Shown: positions 42,879-52,209 of the stretch, piece by piece
Numbering within the stretch: position 1 is the stretch's first letter
How the letters are laid out: the number at the start of each line of letters is the position of its first letter
Assembly (NCBI GenBank): GCA_947167715.1
Contig: CAMVJD010000012.1
Span: forward strand, 1-64,000
Direction: 5' to 3'
Source: an uncultured Eubacteriaceae bacterium
GTDB taxonomy: Bacteria > Bacillota > Clostridia > Lachnospirales > CAG-274
DNA: 64,000 bases
Notes under the pieces: model-generated
Told to the model about the DNA's origin: nothing
The model's database searches: none
Seen by the model: only the letters and a program-made list of their open reading frames with translations
Program-made: the position numbers and the translations under genes

Positions 42879-45800
42879 ATGAACAGATATTTAAAAAGAA
42901 ATATAACAAACAGATTTATAAGTTTCGCTTTGACACTTTCATTTGTTTTAACTAATGTTAGCTTTCCTTACGCACAAGAAACAAACGGAAACGATATATC
43001 TATTGTTGATGAAACCATTTCAGGAACTTCAATAGAGACATACGATGAAGAAGTAAATACTTATGCAACTACTGATGGTGGATATGTAGTATTTCCGGGT
43101 GGCAATGATAATAGAGAATGGTATTGGACTTCGGATGGAATAAAATATGTTGATAATCCGCAAGCTACAAATCTTAGTATAGGTGATTACTTATCTATTG
43201 GAAATTATCTTGGTGAAGATATTTTATGGCGTTATGTTGCAGATGATGAAAATGGCGCACTAATTTTAAGTGATGGAATTCTTTGCATAAAATATTTTGA
43301 TAATAAAGGAAATATTACAACAGGCAGTCATGGCAGAGGCTACGGAAATATTATTAAGGGATATAATGATAGAACAGGAGGGGGATCAAGCTATTGGGGT
43401 GATAGTAATATACGTGATTGGCTTAATAGCAATCTTCCTATGAATGAAATTATATGGAGTTGTGGAAATGACTCAAACTACTCTGATGATTATGGTTTTT
43501 TGAAAGGGTTTACAGATAGCGAACTTAATTTGATAAAAACCGTTAATCAAAAACAACTTTTGACAAAATATGAATACTCACAACAGGGAAATGATAATCC
43601 TATATTGTATAATGACGACTTACAAAATGTTATGCAGAATTATGAAAATGCATATTGTGAATATTCTTCTGATAGGATGTTTTTGTTAGATATTAAGCAA
43701 CTAAAGGAAGTTTATGATAATTTAGGAGACTATTACATAGGTTATCCTACGATAGCATTAGAAGAAGCAAACGATAACTACAGCAGTTTATCACATAGCA
43801 GTCCGTGGACCTATTATTTAAGAACACCATATAATAATGCATATGTAAGGGATGTTTCAAAAACGAAAATCCAGTCAAGCCCAACTATTCTTCCGCGCGG
43901 AATAAGACCTGCATTTTATTTAAACACAGAAAACTTAAATTTCGTATCTGGTGATGGTAGCATAGCAAATCCGTACAGAATAGACAATACTAATATCAAT
44001 GAGGATGAACCATATATGTGTATCATTAAAAATGGTGAGTTTAACTATGCATCCTCAATTAATGGAATACCAACAAATGTAACGAGTCAATATCATTATA
44101 ATGATTCATATTTTATGACCCCTTCAAATAAAGGTATGGAAAGTTATAATCCTAATCTTGCAACAATGTCGCTTTGCCTTGCAATGTCAGCTTTTGGATC
44201 TGGTGATATAGGAACAAATTATACAAACAAAAGTAAAAATGTTGAACAATTACTTATTTCTGAACTTGGATTTAAGAAATATAGTACAAATAAAGATCTT
44301 GAGGGTGGATTTGATAGTTATCATAGACCTACAGATAAATCTATTGGTGTCGCTATCGCAAGCAAAGTTATTGAAGATAACGAAAAAAAATACACACTTA
44401 TAGCTGTAGCTGTAAGAGGTGCTAATTATGAACGTGAATGGGCAAGTAATTTTCGTATTGGAGAAAATGGACAAGCAGATGGATTTTCAGAAGCGAAAGA
44501 TAATGTCTTAAATTTTCTGACAGAATATATTGTAAAAAACAATATTTCTGGTGATGTAAAAATATGGATTACAGGATATAGCCGAGCTGCAGCAACAGCA
44601 AATCTAACAGCAGGGGCACTTGATAATAACTATAATCTTGGCAATAATGTTAACTTATCATCTAAAGATCTGTATGCATATTGTTTTGAAACACCAATGG
44701 GCGAGATAAAGGCTAATAATCCACGAGAGGAGAAATATAATAACATTTTCAATATTGTAAATCCGAATGATCCTGTTCCAAAAGTTGCAATGGCAAAATT
44801 AGGATTTGATAGATACGGAATAGATATAATTCTCCCTTCAAACGAAAACACAGTATATTATTCAAAATATAAAGCATTAATGTTAAATCAACTTCGAGAT
44901 TTACCTGATTATTCAGGCTATTCTGTAGATGGATTCAATAACATTGATATTGATTTTGATAAACTAAAGATGCCGACATCACCGCTGAATAGAGCTTTAG
45001 TTTTTATTGATAGTTATACAAATAAGAAAAATCAATCCGTATATTTAGACGAATTGATTAATGACATGACTACATCTCAAATAAAAACAAGAAAAAACTT
45101 CAAAGATTCATACCAAGAACCAATATCATATATATTGGATTTATATTTCGGCGCTGATTATGATGATCAAGAGAGACTTAAAGCACACTATAAACTTAGA
45201 TGGTTAGAAGATGTAGTTGTACCGATTCTTTTTGCCGATTCCGATAATCGCATTACAACGATTGATGAAGTGATTGAGAATGGTTTTAAAAACTATACAA
45301 CAGTGACTTATGATAAAAATAAACTAAATTCGTCTGTAAACTTTATTGTGGATTTTTTGTATAAGTATGGAAAGCATGATCCCAATAAGACAGCTACATT
45401 ATTAATGAATCTCGATAGTATTGGTTCGGCACATAATCCTAACTTATGCTTTGCTTGGATGCGTGCAATGGATGATAATTACACAGATACACCTATTAAA
45501 TTAAAAGATGGCAAATACTCAGCAGACTATAAGTTTGATGAATGTGGTGGTTTATATGATGTATGCGGAAAGTATAGAGTTGCAAGGATAAAATGTCCTG
45601 TTGATTGTGAGGTAATAGATGAAGCGGGAAATGTTGTTGCAAAAATAGCTAATGATATTCCTCAGGAAATAAATGGCAGTTCTATTGTTTCATCTATAGA
45701 TGAAAATGGTGATAAGATATTTTATCTTCCTTCCGATACAGATTATAATATAAAAATAGAAGCTACAGATATCGGAAATGTAAATTATACTATTAATGAA

Positions 45801-47042
45801 TTTGATCCTAATATTGGTAATTACACTCGTATTGTAAACTACTATAATATACCAATAGAAGAAGGTGATGTTCTTGTTGCCGAAGTACCCGAATACGATA
45901 AATCAGCTCTTGATTCATATGACGGTACAGGAAGCACGGTTATATATTCTCTTAAAAAGGATAGCGAAACTTTTGTGGCGGATCTCGATATAAGTGGTAA
46001 AGAAGTGACTGAAAACAATGTTTGTGTTGATATTTCTTCAAATAATAAAATTATGGGTACAGTATTTGGCGGTGGTATAGTTAATGCAGGAGATTATATT
46101 GTTATTGAAGCGGTTTCAAATGATGGTTATATATTCAAAGGTTGGTATGAAGATGATCAGTTCGTTTCAACGGATTCAGAATATCGTTTTATGGTAATAG
46201 AAGATAAGAATATTGTTGGAGTATTTGAAGCCGATCCTAACAAGGTAACTGAGACAACAACAGAAACAACAACCAAATCAACATCTCGCAGTTCAAGCGG
46301 CGGAGGTGGAGGAGGCGGAGGTGGCGGTTCCGTCACAGCAACCTATACTGTAAAATTTGAATCTAACGGTGGAAGCAAGATTACAAGTCAATCTGTAAAG
46401 AAAAACGAAACTGTTTCTGAGCCAACTAAGCCTACAAAAATAGGATATGTATTTACAGGTTGGTATACCGATAGATACTGCTTGGATAAATATTCTTTCA
46501 GTACCAAGGTAACAAAATCATTTACATTATACGCAGGTTGGAAGAAGGACACCTCTGATGTAATCGAAGAAAAGCCCACAGAACCTGATACAACAACCCC
46601 AAATAACATAACCGAGCCTACACTCAATAATACTGTTAGAGTAACGATAGGCAGTAAAGCAGTTAGCGTTGGCTATGGTAGTTATGAAATGGATGTTGCA
46701 CCATATATTCAAGCTTCATCAAATTCTACACTTGTACCGTTGCGCTTTGTAACGATTGCTGTCAGCGGTGGCGATTTAACTAATGCCGATAGAAATAATA
46801 ATATTGCTTGGAACGCAGAAACAAAGACAGCTACTATTCTTGCTAATAACAGGACAATAAAATTTACAGCAGGCAGCAATATTGTTAATGTTGACGGTAA
46901 GGATTATTCTATGGATTACGGCGTAACCGCTGAAATAACTGATAATAGAATGTTTATCCCGTTCAGAGCTTTAGGCACTGTGCTTGGTGTAGATGTAGAT
47001 TGGGACACAGAAACGAAAACCGCAATATACAAAAACCATTAA
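42879..47042 (+). CDS. Large surface protein: DUF6273, lipase-like domain, InlB-type repeats, stalk domain
   Basis: 1387 aa; start 42879 has AAAGGGAG at the right distance. Signal peptide ends near PYAQET. Then DUF6273 (about 75-365; SYWGDSNIRDWLNSNLP, ILPRGIRPAFYLN), a lipase-3-like alpha/beta hydrolase (about 420-870) with a visible triad Ser568 in GYSRA, Asp631 in NPNDPVP and His852 in SAHNPN, an InlB/Flg_new-type repeat (about 1050-1115), a Thr/Ser/Gly linker with a run of Gly, a second such repeat (YTVKFESNGGSKI to YAGWK), and a C-terminal stalk domain. Probably a secreted esterase or lipase held at the surface. Substrate unknown. Confidence 0.8.
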   Translation: MNRYLKRNITNRFISFALTLSFVLTNVSFPYAQETNGNDISIVDETISGTSIETYDEEVNTYATTDGGYVVFPGGNDNREWYWTSDGIKYVDNPQATNLSIGDYLSIGNYLGEDILWRYVADDENGALILSDGILCIKYFDNKGNITTGSHGRGYGNIIKGYNDRTGGGSSYWGDSNIRDWLNSNLPMNEIIWSCGNDSNYSDDYGFLKGFTDSELNLIKTVNQKQLLTKYEYSQQGNDNPILYNDDLQNVMQNYENAYCEYSSDRMFLLDIKQLKEVYDNLGDYYIGYPTIALEEANDNYSSLSHSSPWTYYLRTPYNNAYVRDVSKTKIQSSPTILPRGIRPAFYLNTENLNFVSGDGSIANPYRIDNTNINEDEPYMCIIKNGEFNYASSINGIPTNVTSQYHYNDSYFMTPSNKGMESYNPNLATMSLCLAMSAFGSGDIGTNYTNKSKNVEQLLISELGFKKYSTNKDLEGGFDSYHRPTDKSIGVAIASKVIEDNEKKYTLIAVAVRGANYEREWASNFRIGENGQADGFSEAKDNVLNFLTEYIVKNNISGDVKIWITGYSRAAATANLTAGALDNNYNLGNNVNLSSKDLYAYCFETPMGEIKANNPREEKYNNIFNIVNPNDPVPKVAMAKLGFDRYGIDIILPSNENTVYYSKYKALMLNQLRDLPDYSGYSVDGFNNIDIDFDKLKMPTSPLNRALVFIDSYTNKKNQSVYLDELINDMTTSQIKTRKNFKDSYQEPISYILDLYFGADYDDQERLKAHYKLRWLEDVVVPILFADSDNRITTIDEVIENGFKNYTTVTYDKNKLNSSVNFIVDFLYKYGKHDPNKTATLLMNLDSIGSAHNPNLCFAWMRAMDDNYTDTPIKLKDGKYSADYKFDECGGLYDVCGKYRVARIKCPVDCEVIDEAGNVVAKIANDIPQEINGSSIVSSIDENGDKIFYLPSDTDYNIKIEATDIGNVNYTINEFDPNIGNYTRIVNYYNIPIEEGDVLVAEVPEYDKSALDSYDGTGSTVIYSLKKDSETFVADLDISGKEVTENNVCVDISSNNKIMGTVFGGGIVNAGDYIVIEAVSNDGYIFKGWYEDDQFVSTDSEYRFMVIEDKNIVGVFEADPNKVTETTTETTTKSTSRSSSGGGGGGGGGGSVTATYTVKFESNGGSKITSQSVKKNETVSEPTKPTKIGYVFTGWYTDRYCLDKYSFSTKVTKSFTLYAGWKKDTSDVIEEKPTEPDTTTPNNITEPTLNNTVRVTIGSKAVSVGYGSYEMDVAPYIQASSNSTLVPLRFVTIAVSGGDLTNADRNNNIAWNAETKTATILANNRTIKFTAGSNIVNVDGKDYSMDYGVTAEITDNRMFIPFRALGTVLGVDVDWDTETKTAIYKNH

Positions 47043-47052
47043 ATAATCCAAA

Positions 47053-47086
47053 TGTGGGGGCAGGTTTTATACACCTGTTCCCACAC
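47053..47086 (+). promoter_or_regulatory. Stem-loop between the lipase-like and small stalk-domain genes
   Basis: TGTGGG with GCAGGT pairs with ACCTGTTCCCACA around a TTATAC loop. No T run follows, so it may stabilise or partly terminate the mRNA. Confidence 0.5.
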
Positions 47087-47112
47087 TAATATTGAGATAG
47101 GAGTGAACGAAA

Positions 47113-47547
47113 ATGAAAAAATTTATTACACTTACAGTATCGATACTTACAGTTTTTTCAACGGCGACATCAGTTTATGCAGCAACCGGCAAAATCGTTG
47201 ATGGCAGAACTCTTGTACCCGTTAGAGGTGCATTTGAAGAACTTGGACTTAATGTAAGATGGGATTCATTAGCACAGGAGGCACTTGTTGCAGATGGTAA
47301 AGTTACCATTCATATACCTAAGGGGTACGACTGCATTGATGTTGTAAGTTCAGATTCATTCGGTTTGCCGGTAAGAACCACTATATATCTTGATGTGCCA
47401 CAAACAATAATAAATGACCAATTTTATATTCCTTTAAGGGCTGTTTCTGATGTGCTTGGAGCAGATATATCATGGAACAGTGAAACCAAGGTAGCACATA
47501 TTAGATACAACGGTTTGGATAGTTATGTGTACTGCGGCAATGAATAA
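47113..47547 (+). CDS. Small exported stalk-domain protein
   Basis: 144 aa, ATAGGAGTG site. Signal peptide (VFSTATSVYAATG), and then a single copper-amine-oxidase-N-like stalk domain: VDGRTLVPVRGAFEELGLNV, then INDQFYIPLRAVSDVLGADI and ISWNSETKVAHI. Being almost only a stalk domain, it may be an accessory of the larger surface proteins. Confidence 0.75.
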   Translation: MKKFITLTVSILTVFSTATSVYAATGKIVDGRTLVPVRGAFEELGLNVRWDSLAQEALVADGKVTIHIPKGYDCIDVVSSDSFGLPVRTTIYLDVPQTIINDQFYIPLRAVSDVLGADISWNSETKVAHIRYNGLDSYVYCGNE

Positions 47548-47660
47548 TATACCGATACCTATAGCGCAAGAAACGGTTTAGCAAAAGTGTATATGATTTT
47601 TATCGTCTAATTTGCTTAAACGTATAAATAATCCTAAATTGTACAGAAAGGATGATGAAT

Positions 47661-50600
47661 ATGGGTAAAAAAAGAATACAGAAATTTACAAGTATAATTT
47701 TGGCGGTTTCACTAATATTGACAAACTTTTTAGTGCCGTATGCTGAAGAAACAAGCGAAAGTAATGCACTTGAAATTTATAATGATTTTTCAAATGCAAT
47801 AGACACAACGACCTCTGAGTCGGGTATTGATGCGTCTGAATCGAATATTTCAGTTTTTGGTACAAGTGTATACTTTCCACTACCATCAAACGGAAGTTAC
47901 TTAGTTACGGTATTGGATAGATATTATAATTATACTAAACCATATCATGAATCATATCTTACAAGATGGGTTTTAAAAAAAGATACAAATGGTCATTCTG
48001 AACCATATTGTCTAATGGATATTGCCGCTTCTGCTAACACGCCAATATATGCCATCATGGACGGTACAATATATATTAATAAGTATTTAGACGGAAGCGG
48101 TAATCATGTAGTAATTAAGCATACCGATGGTTCATACAGTTATTATGGTCATATGCGTGATTTAGGTTTACAAGGTGTCGGTTCGTTTGTTTCAGCCGGA
48201 ACTCAAATAGGGTATGTCGGAAAAACAGGTGCAGCAACCGGATATCATCTTCACTTTGAATGGAGCGGACATGATCCTTATTGCGAATTTAGAGCCATGG
48301 GTTATAATCTTTCGATAGCTCCCAACTCTGCAGCAAGCCATTATCCTCACGATCATAGTATACCCATATCCAATGCAACTTGCTATACCACAGATGCAAC
48401 CAACATAACCGAAACAAATGCAACATTAAACGGTTATGTTACATTCAGTAGTGGGACAGCAACAGAAGCGGGTGTATATTTAGGGACATCACCCGATAAT
48501 ATGTCTGTTATAGCAAAAGATTCCATAAATAACAATAAAAGCCCGGTAAATATGTGGTTTGGTTGTAACAAATACGGAACAACACTATCTCCCGGTACAA
48601 CATATTACTATCAATGCTATGCTGTGGTAAGTGGCACTTTGTATAAAGGAGAAGTAAAATCCTTTACAACACCCGGAGACATTGAACCGCCGGTAATAAG
48701 TAATATTTCAGTTTCGGATGTTACAAAAGATGGCTATACAGTTAATTGTACAATAACAGATAATAGAGCTATAGGGTTAGTACAATTTCCCACATGGACA
48801 GACAATAATGGGCAAGACGATCTTACTTGGCATACATATAGTGAAAATATGAATGTATCTTCCGCAAATATTAGTTTTAGAGTAAACAGAAGTGAACATA
48901 ACAATGAATTAGGAAAATATATTACACATATATATGCTTGGGATCAAAATTCAAATCAAGGTTCATATCAGGGCGATGCTATTATAGTTTTTTTAGAGGA
49001 CGAAGCACCAATTATAAGCAATGTACACGTCATCAATATAACAAACGACGGATATACAGTATATTGTGACATTACAGATAATAACGGTATAGAAAGAGTA
49101 GAATTCCCTACTTGGACAGATAACAATGGTCAAGATGACTTGGTTTGGCACTTGTACAGCGAAAATGTAAACAGCAATTCCGTTACTGCATGGTATCGCG
49201 TAAAAATTAGCGATCATAATAATGAATACGGTCAATATATGACCCATATATACGCTTGGGATCAAAACCATAATGTAACAAGTGTGTCCATACCTGATTG
49301 GCAAAATATTCAGCCGTATTACAACTATGTCCCTAAAGACATTTTTGAATACAACGGAAGTGTTTATGCAGTGTATAATAATGCTATGAAATGGACTGAT
49401 GCAAACGAATTATGTAAACAAATGGGCGGACATTTGGTATCCATAACAAGTCAATCCGAAAATGATGAAATTATGAAACATTTAGATACCAATGAAAACT
49501 ATTGGGTTGGACTGAATGATTTTGAAAATGAGGGCGTTTTCACTTGGAGCAACGGAGAGCAATGTTCATTTACATATTGGGGAGATGGTCAGCCTGATAA
49601 TGCAGGAGATGAAGATTATGTTCATATTTGGTATGGAGATAAATGGAATGATGCCCCGAATGATATATGCAATCTTGGATTGCTACAACAATTTGGTTTT
49701 ATTTTAGAGATAGAAACATCATCAATACAAATTGAAAAAGTAGATTCTTTTGGCGATAACAAATATGAATTCTATAATAATCTTATGCCGTTTTCTGTTG
49801 CTGAATACTATGCAGGAAAACAAGGCGGTCATTTGGTTACGCTCTCGTCTGCCGAAGAAAATTCGTTTGTTGCAAGCAATATAAAAGGATGGTCTTGGCT
49901 TGCATTTACCGATACGGAATCAGAAGGCACCTTCAAATGGGCAACCAACGAAGAAGTTGTTTATACAAATTGGAATGAAGGCGAACCCAACAATGATTTT
50001 AATGAAGATTATGGAGCGATAAAACCGGAGGGAACTTGGAATGATTTCTTTAATCAACAAGGCTGTTATTTAGTAATCGAATACGATAATGCTTCACCTA
50101 AAATTTCAGTAAAGAGTGGAGAAGCAAAAAACATCAGCGATACTAATGTATTGTTGACTGGCAGTGTTGGTTACACAAAATCAAAACCTGATAATTACGG
50201 TTTCCAAATAAGTACAGAACGCCCCGATGATTCGACAACATTATTTATGGTATACGCAAAAGAAATGGAGGGAATTGGCGATATAACAATAGGTAAAGGA
50301 AATCCGATAGCTTATGAGACTTCATTTGATTATTATCCATTGAAACCAGACACAAAATACTATTGGCGTGCTGCTGCTATGATAGACGGTAAAAGGTACT
50401 ACGGCGAAACGAAAGAGTTTAAAACAAACAAATCGGTTTTAAATGAAGAATTTTTGTTCGGCGATGCCGATGCCGATAATGCGATAACAGCAAGCGATGC
50501 GGCTTTTGTATTACAAAAGGCTCTTATCAGTACATTTGAAGTCCCCGTCGAAAAAAAGACAAACACACCAATTAAGTATATTGATGTTGACTGTGATAAT

Positions 50601-50690
50601 AATATAACAGCAAGTGATGCGGCTTTTATTCTTCAAAAAGCTTTGATAAGTACATTTGAATTACCTGCCGAACAGAAAAACAAACAATAG
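47661..50690 (+). CDS. Secreted dockerin protein with M23-like, Bsp-like and two C-type lectin domains
   Basis: 1009 aa; start 47661 is 9 bases from AAAGG (two earlier in-frame ATGs are too close). Signal peptide ends near PYAEET. Domains: M23/LytM-like (about 95-215, HLH at 196-198, YYGH), fibronectin-like (about 235-335), two GBS-Bsp-like repeats (about 335-550; FPTWTDNNGQDDL in both), two C-type lectin domains (about 558-815; YWVGLNDFENEGVFTW, TNWNEGEPNN), another fibronectin-like domain, and a type I dockerin (about 930-1005; two calcium loops with ITASDAAF). The dockerin suggests cellulosome or scaffold attachment. The first M23 zinc His appears replaced by Tyr116 (YCLMD), so this domain may be binding only. 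Confidence 0.82.
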   Translation: MGKKRIQKFTSIILAVSLILTNFLVPYAEETSESNALEIYNDFSNAIDTTTSESGIDASESNISVFGTSVYFPLPSNGSYLVTVLDRYYNYTKPYHESYLTRWVLKKDTNGHSEPYCLMDIAASANTPIYAIMDGTIYINKYLDGSGNHVVIKHTDGSYSYYGHMRDLGLQGVGSFVSAGTQIGYVGKTGAATGYHLHFEWSGHDPYCEFRAMGYNLSIAPNSAASHYPHDHSIPISNATCYTTDATNITETNATLNGYVTFSSGTATEAGVYLGTSPDNMSVIAKDSINNNKSPVNMWFGCNKYGTTLSPGTTYYYQCYAVVSGTLYKGEVKSFTTPGDIEPPVISNISVSDVTKDGYTVNCTITDNRAIGLVQFPTWTDNNGQDDLTWHTYSENMNVSSANISFRVNRSEHNNELGKYITHIYAWDQNSNQGSYQGDAIIVFLEDEAPIISNVHVINITNDGYTVYCDITDNNGIERVEFPTWTDNNGQDDLVWHLYSENVNSNSVTAWYRVKISDHNNEYGQYMTHIYAWDQNHNVTSVSIPDWQNIQPYYNYVPKDIFEYNGSVYAVYNNAMKWTDANELCKQMGGHLVSITSQSENDEIMKHLDTNENYWVGLNDFENEGVFTWSNGEQCSFTYWGDGQPDNAGDEDYVHIWYGDKWNDAPNDICNLGLLQQFGFILEIETSSIQIEKVDSFGDNKYEFYNNLMPFSVAEYYAGKQGGHLVTLSSAEENSFVASNIKGWSWLAFTDTESEGTFKWATNEEVVYTNWNEGEPNNDFNEDYGAIKPEGTWNDFFNQQGCYLVIEYDNASPKISVKSGEAKNISDTNVLLTGSVGYTKSKPDNYGFQISTERPDDSTTLFMVYAKEMEGIGDITIGKGNPIAYETSFDYYPLKPDTKYYWRAAAMIDGKRYYGETKEFKTNKSVLNEEFLFGDADADNAITASDAAFVLQKALISTFEVPVEKKTNTPIKYIDVDCDNNITASDAAFILQKALISTFELPAEQKNKQ

Positions 50691-50934
50691 ATAATATTTA
50701 ATCAATAGCCCGATAAATAATTATCTCTTTATATAAAAAGTTATATTAAAGGCAAAACAATAAATAAAAAGCTATCGAATACAACAGCTATATCAAATGT
50801 TTCGGCATTATGATATAGCTGTTTTTTATTTGTCTAAATTTAAAATATCATTTTATCCCGATATGTATTTTCTATATCATTATATGTGAAAATAATTATA
50901 TCGCCTATGATTACGGCGAGGAAAGAGGTATAAA
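50691..50934. other. 244-base gap: terminator and possible recombination half-sites
   Basis: After the dockerin gene: AT-rich spacer, the strong terminator at 50783-50828, then ATATC/GATAT half-sites at about 50845-50905, just before recombinase 3. These could be a res-like site. Confidence 0.45.
50783..50828 (+). terminator. Strong terminator ending block B
   Basis: AACAGCTATATCA (50783-50795) and TGATATAGCTGTT (50811-50823) form a perfect 13-bp stem followed by TTTTT. Confidence 0.92.
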
Positions 50935-51549
50935 ATGAAAAACAAATATTTCGGATATGCACGGGTCAGCACAATACAGCAAAACGAAGATAGACAAATC
51001 ATCGCCCTTACTGAGTATGGTGTACCACCAATGCACATCTACACCGATAAGCAAAGCGGCAGGGACTTTGAACGCAAAAATTACAAGCGTATGATCAAAA
51101 AGCTGAAAAAAGGCGATATTCTTGTTATAAAAAGCATTGACAGGCTGGGCAGAAACTACGAGGAGATAATCGAACAATGGCGGCATATAACAAAGGATAT
51201 TGGCGCGGATATTGTTGTGCTTGACATTCCCCTCCTTGACACAACATCTCACAAGGACTTAATAGGCACGCTTATCTCGGATATTGTGCTTCAGCTTCTC
51301 TCCTTTGTAGCACAGAACGAACGTGAAAACATCCGCCAAAGGCAAGCGGAAGGCATAGCTGCGGCAAAGGCGAGAGGTGTTAAATTCGGCAGACCGACAA
51401 AATATAACCCTGAAAATTACCTTGATGTAATTATGAGATATAGAAATAATGAAATAAGCCGTGACGAAACCGCCGGGATAATAGGCTGTTCAAGAAGCAC
51501 CTTTCATCGTATGCTGAACAAACTGAAAAAAGACGGAAAACTGCCCTAA
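50935..51549 (+). CDS. Small serine recombinase 3
   Basis: 204 aa, GAAAGAGG site. Catalytic Ser12 in YFGYARVSTIQQNEDRQ, KSIDRLGRNYEEIIEQW, NERENIRQRQAEGI, and C-terminal HTH (AGIIGCSRSTFHRMLNKL). Clearly the same family as recombinases 1 and 2. It opens cargo block C. The AT-rich flank with repeated ATATC half-sites is a likely target. Confidence 0.9.
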   Translation: MKNKYFGYARVSTIQQNEDRQIIALTEYGVPPMHIYTDKQSGRDFERKNYKRMIKKLKKGDILVIKSIDRLGRNYEEIIEQWRHITKDIGADIVVLDIPLLDTTSHKDLIGTLISDIVLQLLSFVAQNERENIRQRQAEGIAAAKARGVKFGRPTKYNPENYLDVIMRYRNNEISRDETAGIIGCSRSTFHRMLNKLKKDGKLP

Positions 51550-51637
51550 AAGTATCATAAAGTATGATTTTTAGGACTGAATTTCATTTATACATATCGA
51601 ACAACTTTATATATAACATTATAAGAAAAATTTAGTA

Positions 51638-51668
51638 AAAGGTCAATATGAAAGACCTTTATTTTTTT
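51638..51668 (+). terminator. Intrinsic terminator after recombinase 3
   Basis: AAAGGTC (51638-51644) pairs with GACCTTT (51654-51660), followed by ATTTTTTT. Confidence 0.8.
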
Positions 51669-51723
51669 GTCCAAAACGCACTCCGATAAATCATACAAAA
51701 TGAAAGCCGAGGGGGGTGGTTTT

Positions 51724-52209
51724 ATGTTCTACATCTATACGATCTCTTTTTTCGGGCATCGGGAGATAGACTATTTCTTCCGCTACGAAAGCAAGGTCGA
51801 GGAAATTATCTATAAGGCGGTAAAGGATAACCCTTATGTTGACATTTTGGTGGGTCGTGATGGAGATTTTGATACCCTTGTATCATCTGTAACGCAGCGA
51901 ATAAGGCGGGATATAGGCAAGGCAAGGATAGGCTTGACTTGGGTTATGCCCTACGAAAAAGCCGAATACACCAAAAATGCGAAAGAATTTGACAAATATT
52001 ATGATAATATCGAGGTCTGCCCCGACAGCGTAAAAGTCCACCCTAAATCGGCTATACAAGTACGCAACAGATATATGGTAGACAGGTCGGATTTGGTGGT
52101 TTTCTTTGTGGAACGCAACAAGGGCGGTGCATATCAAACAATGAAATACGCAGAAAAACAAGGAAAAGAGATAATAAATCTTGCGGAGGGTGCAGAAGAT
52201 GACAGATAA
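51724..52209 (+). CDS. SLOG/DUF1273-like nucleotide-binding-fold protein
   Basis: 161 aa; start 51724 follows GAGGGGGGTGG (the frame is open upstream without a start of equal quality). FFGHREIDYFF and DILVGRDGDFDTLVSSV give the Rossmann-like SLOG pattern (YspA/DUF1273/YpsA type), with MVDRSDLVVFFVERNKGGAYQTMKYAE cut short at the conserved GGA-T-KYA helix. Such domains bind nucleotides or related ligands. It overlaps the restriction-modification-like gene by 11 bases, so the two are translated together; it may sense a ligand for that enzyme, but this is inference. Confidence 0.75.
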   Translation: MFYIYTISFFGHREIDYFFRYESKVEEIIYKAVKDNPYVDILVGRDGDFDTLVSSVTQRIRRDIGKARIGLTWVMPYEKAEYTKNAKEFDKYYDNIEVCPDSVKVHPKSAIQVRNRYMVDRSDLVVFFVERNKGGAYQTMKYAEKQGKEIINLAEGAEDDR

